Shown piece by piece: positions 62,020 to 64,000 of a stretch of 64,000 bases of DNA. A program made the translations under genes and the position numbers. Each line of letters starts with the position of its first letter. Position 1 is the stretch's first letter. The stretch lies in the NCBI GenBank assembly GCA_035505655.1, contig DATJQP010000105.1, forward strand, positions 25,396-89,395, given 5' to 3'. The notes below the pieces were generated by a model, which saw only the letters and a program-made list of their open reading frames with translations, was not told the DNA's origin and made no database searches. Origin of the DNA: JAGVPT01 sp035505655. Its GTDB lineage: Bacteria > Bacteroidota > Ignavibacteria > UBA10030 > UBA8401.

Positions 62020-63654
62020 ATGTCATCAGCAGAAAAGCATATCGGCGTAGTCTATAGCATCAGCACCCTGACCGCTCTTGCCTTCCTGGACGATTCGCTC
62101 ACAAAGATGGAGCGGACCATCAACGGGAAGACCTACATTATCGGGCAAATAGGGGCCTTTGTCTCCATCCCGGTCGGCGCGACGACCGTCATCGGCATGA
62201 TAGGGAAGGTACGCCTCGCCGAGTCGGCCGGCGGTCAGGTTCCCCCGGCGGCGGAGATGGCGAAAGCGCGGAAGGAAATGGAGATTCAGCTCATCGGGTC
62301 GGTGGTGAAGGGGCGGTTCGAGAAGGGGGTGGCGAATTTTCCCCCCGTCGGAGCCGATGTCTTCATGACCGACGACAGCGACATGACGACGCTCTTCTCG
62401 GCCTATGCGCAGTTCGGTTTTGCGATCGGCGACATTTCGGGATACATGGGAGAGCGGCAGTACATCGATCCGAACAAGTTCTTCGGGAAGCACGTCGCCC
62501 TCCTCGGCTCCACCGGTTCCGGCAAGTCGACCGCGGTGTCGTCGATCCTCCAGAAGGTCCAGATGTTCACGAATACCCACGTTATCATCCTCGACATTCA
62601 CGACGAGTACAAGGCTGCATTCCGCGATTTTGGAAACATCATCAACATCACCGATCTTGAGCTCCCGCACTGGTTCATGAACTTCGAGGAGATGCGTGAA
62701 GCCTTCGTCGACGAGAGCGAACCCTCCGCGCAAAGCCAGGAGATGCTTCTCAAGGATCTTGTCCTGAACGCAAAGAAGGTGAAGAATCCGACGCTGCAGG
62801 AGTTCATCACGATCGACGCGCCCGTTTACTACGACCTCAACGAGGTGCGGGCAAAGTTCCAGTTTTACGACACGGAACGGATCACCGGCTACGGCGGCGG
62901 GCAATCGAGGGAGGGGCCGTTCTTCGGACAGTTCACGCGCTTCCTGGTCCGGCTCGACAGCCGCATGACCGATAAGCGGTACGAATTCATGTTCAAGCCG
63001 AAGAAGTTCAAGGATTCGAATGCCATCAAGGATGTCATCTCGAAGATCTTCGGCCTCGAAGCGAAGAAGCAGATCACGGTGCTCGACCTCAGCGGCGTCC
63101 CCTTCGACATCGTCAACGTCATCGTGTCCCTCCTCGCGAGGATGGTCTTCGATTTCAATTTCTGGAACAAGAGCAAGTCGGATTTCCCGGTCCTCCTCGT
63201 CTTCGAGGAAGCCCACAACTATCTTCCCCAGCTGGCCACCGAGCATAATCATGCCGCCCGCCGGACAGTAGAACGGATCGCCAAGGAAGGACGGAAGTAC
63301 GGCGTCGGCTGCATGATCGTCAGCCAGCGCCCCTCGGAGCTCTCCGAGACGATCCTCTCGCAATGCAATAATTTCATCACGCTCCGCCTTACCAATCCCA
63401 CCGACCAGAACTACGTGAAGAAGCTTGTCCCCGATTCCTTCAGCGGGTTGTTCGACATCCTTCCGACACTCCGGCCGGGCGAGGCCCTCATCATCGGAGA
63501 CTCGACGCCGCTCCCCGTGCGCGTCCTCCTCGACTATCCCGCGCCCCCGCCGGACAGCGCGGACATCAAGTTCTACGACAAGTGGGTCGCGTCGGAGAAG
63601 CAGACCGTCGTCTCGGACGTCGTCGACCGCTGGTGGAAACAAGACCGGTCCTGA
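62020..63654 (+). CDS. HerA-like DUF87 ATPase
   Basis: 544 residues. The N-terminal ~150 residues contain a beta-rich domain like the HAS barrel of HerA (IGVVYSISTLTALAF, then GAFVSIPVGATTVIGMIG). Walker A is GSTGSGKST (163-171), Walker B lies in LLVFEEAHNYL, and the arginine-finger region is IAKEGRKYGVGCMIVSQRPS. HerA is a hexameric DNA translocase that works with NurA in repair or with other effectors in phage defence. No NurA, Sir2 or DUF4297 gene is visible; the preceding membrane protein is not a nuclease. Role here is uncertain. Confidence 0.88.
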   Translation: MSSAEKHIGVVYSISTLTALAFLDDSLTKMERTINGKTYIIGQIGAFVSIPVGATTVIGMIGKVRLAESAGGQVPPAAEMAKARKEMEIQLIGSVVKGRFEKGVANFPPVGADVFMTDDSDMTTLFSAYAQFGFAIGDISGYMGERQYIDPNKFFGKHVALLGSTGSGKSTAVSSILQKVQMFTNTHVIILDIHDEYKAAFRDFGNIINITDLELPHWFMNFEEMREAFVDESEPSAQSQEMLLKDLVLNAKKVKNPTLQEFITIDAPVYYDLNEVRAKFQFYDTERITGYGGGQSREGPFFGQFTRFLVRLDSRMTDKRYEFMFKPKKFKDSNAIKDVISKIFGLEAKKQITVLDLSGVPFDIVNVIVSLLARMVFDFNFWNKSKSDFPVLLVFEEAHNYLPQLATEHNHAARRTVERIAKEGRKYGVGCMIVSQRPSELSETILSQCNNFITLRLTNPTDQNYVKKLVPDSFSGLFDILPTLRPGEALIIGDSTPLPVRVLLDYPAPPPDSADIKFYDKWVASEKQTVVSDVVDRWWKQDRS

Positions 63655-63799
63655 CAATTCAAAAGGCAAAGGGCAAAATTACAGGGCAAATTTCAAATAG
63701 ATTTGAACGACTGGCCAATGGAATATGCCTTGCTTCATGAACGTTCAGTAATTTTGCATTTTGAAATGTCACCTTGCCTTTTGCGTAGCATTTTGCAGT
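63655..63799. repeat. heptad-phased inverted repeat, unit 1 of a tandem pair
   Basis: Left arm 63655-63700 (CAAAAGG, CAAAGGG, CAAAATT types) and right arm 63751-63799 (ATTTTGC, ATTTTGA, CCTTGCC, TTTTGCG). The interior (63714-63750) has a near-copy in the next unit. Confidence 0.65.
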
Positions 63800-63802
63800 T
63801 CA

Positions 63803-63936
63803 ACTGGCAAAAGACAAAAGTAAGGGGCAATCCTCATGGTTTAAGCCACGAGCTAATGGAATTACCCCGACTTCAGGAACGCTCGGTAGTTTTGCACTTT
63901 GAAGTGTAACTTTCCCCTTTGCACTTTGCCGTTCCC
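63803..63936. repeat. heptad-phased inverted repeat, unit 2 of a tandem pair
   Basis: Left arm 63803-63830 (ACTGGCA, AAAGACA, AAAGTAA) and right arm 63889-63936 (GTTTTGC, ACTTTGA, CTTTCCC, CTTTGCA, CTTTGCC). The interior (63852-63888) shares about three quarters of its bases with that of unit 1. The right arm runs up to the start of the last gene. Confidence 0.65.
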
Positions 63937-63937
63937 T

Positions 63938-64000
63938 ATGTCTTCTCGTCTCGAACTCAAAATCCTTCTCCTCATCATTGTCGTCCTCATCGCCGGCTTC
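63938..64000 (+). CDS. N-terminal start of a membrane protein
   Basis: Partial; 21 codons visible. Translation starts MSSRLELKILLLIIVVLIAG, a positively charged residue followed by a long hydrophobic run, so either a signal anchor or a first transmembrane helix. Cut by the window edge; cannot be identified. The stretch just upstream is a heptad arm. Confidence 0.5.
   Translation, partial: MSSRLELKILLLIIVVLIAGF

Noticed and set aside
63703..63909. 68-codon open frame with an internal repeat after the HerA gene
   Set aside because: It is made of the two homologous cores and heptad arms; the peptide repeat simply reflects the DNA repeat and there is no ribosome-binding site.

Overview
The window reads as a GC-rich chromosomal segment from a free-living member of the FCB superphylum, most like Ignavibacteria/Bacteroidota relatives. 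This is inference from several signs. Three exported proteins end in the 'YPNPFNP...VYDLLGR...SGVYFYRL' type IX secretion sorting domain and a fourth (DUF3160) carries a variant. Families common in that group (DUF2851, DUF3160, DCC/HTTM) are present. Some promoters look like the Bacteroidota TTG-N19-TAnnTTTG form, and many start codons lack a strong Shine-Dalgarno sequence. No rRNA, tRNA or CRISPR was found.

Layout. (1) 1-20.9 kb, minus strand: a branched-chain amino acid and nitrogen supercluster. A leader ORF rich in Ile/Val/Leu with rare CTA codons precedes ilvB-ilvN-gltB-ilvC-cimA-aroF-leuA-leuC. Then come ppc, a PEBP-like protein, an exported amidase, ridA, tag and the start of leuD. Isoleucine is apparently made from pyruvate through citramalate (cimA), since no ilvA is seen. 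GltB supplies glutamate for transamination, and ppc and aroF draw on phosphoenolpyruvate. (2) 21.1-27.4 kb, plus strand: mnmE-mnmG-rsmG, an arrangement often near the replication origin, with two parS-like 16-mers flanking mnmG. These are followed by murQ, DUF2461 and a pseudouridine synthase. (3) 27.5-36.4 kb, mostly minus: an MBL-fold hydrolase, an exported protein with a MOSC protein, an HTTM/DCC pair, nfnA-nfnB (electron-bifurcating transhydrogenase) and an OGG1-like HhH glycosylase. (4) 36.4-46.3 kb: DoxX, a degenerate M1-peptidase-like TPR protein, a TerB-like protein, an aminotransferase/cytidylyltransferase/CDP-alcohol phosphotransferase trio, DUF2851 and pyrF. (5) 46.3-53 kb: a four-helix-bundle gene inside heptad inverted repeats, an S9 peptidase, dcd, two cold-shock genes and sthA. 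(6) 53-60.7 kb: four predicted secreted cargo proteins. (7) 61-64 kb: an AT-richer membrane protein, a HerA-like ATPase and the start of another membrane protein.

The most unusual feature is a dispersed family of heptad-phased arrays, tandem degenerate 7-mers, in at least a dozen intergenic spots. They usually occur as inverted pairs that would fold into a long hairpin. Each array has its own 7-mer consensus but keeps the same 7-nt phase. The only copy with a gene inside is the one enclosing the four-helix-bundle (S23-like) gene at 46.5 kb.
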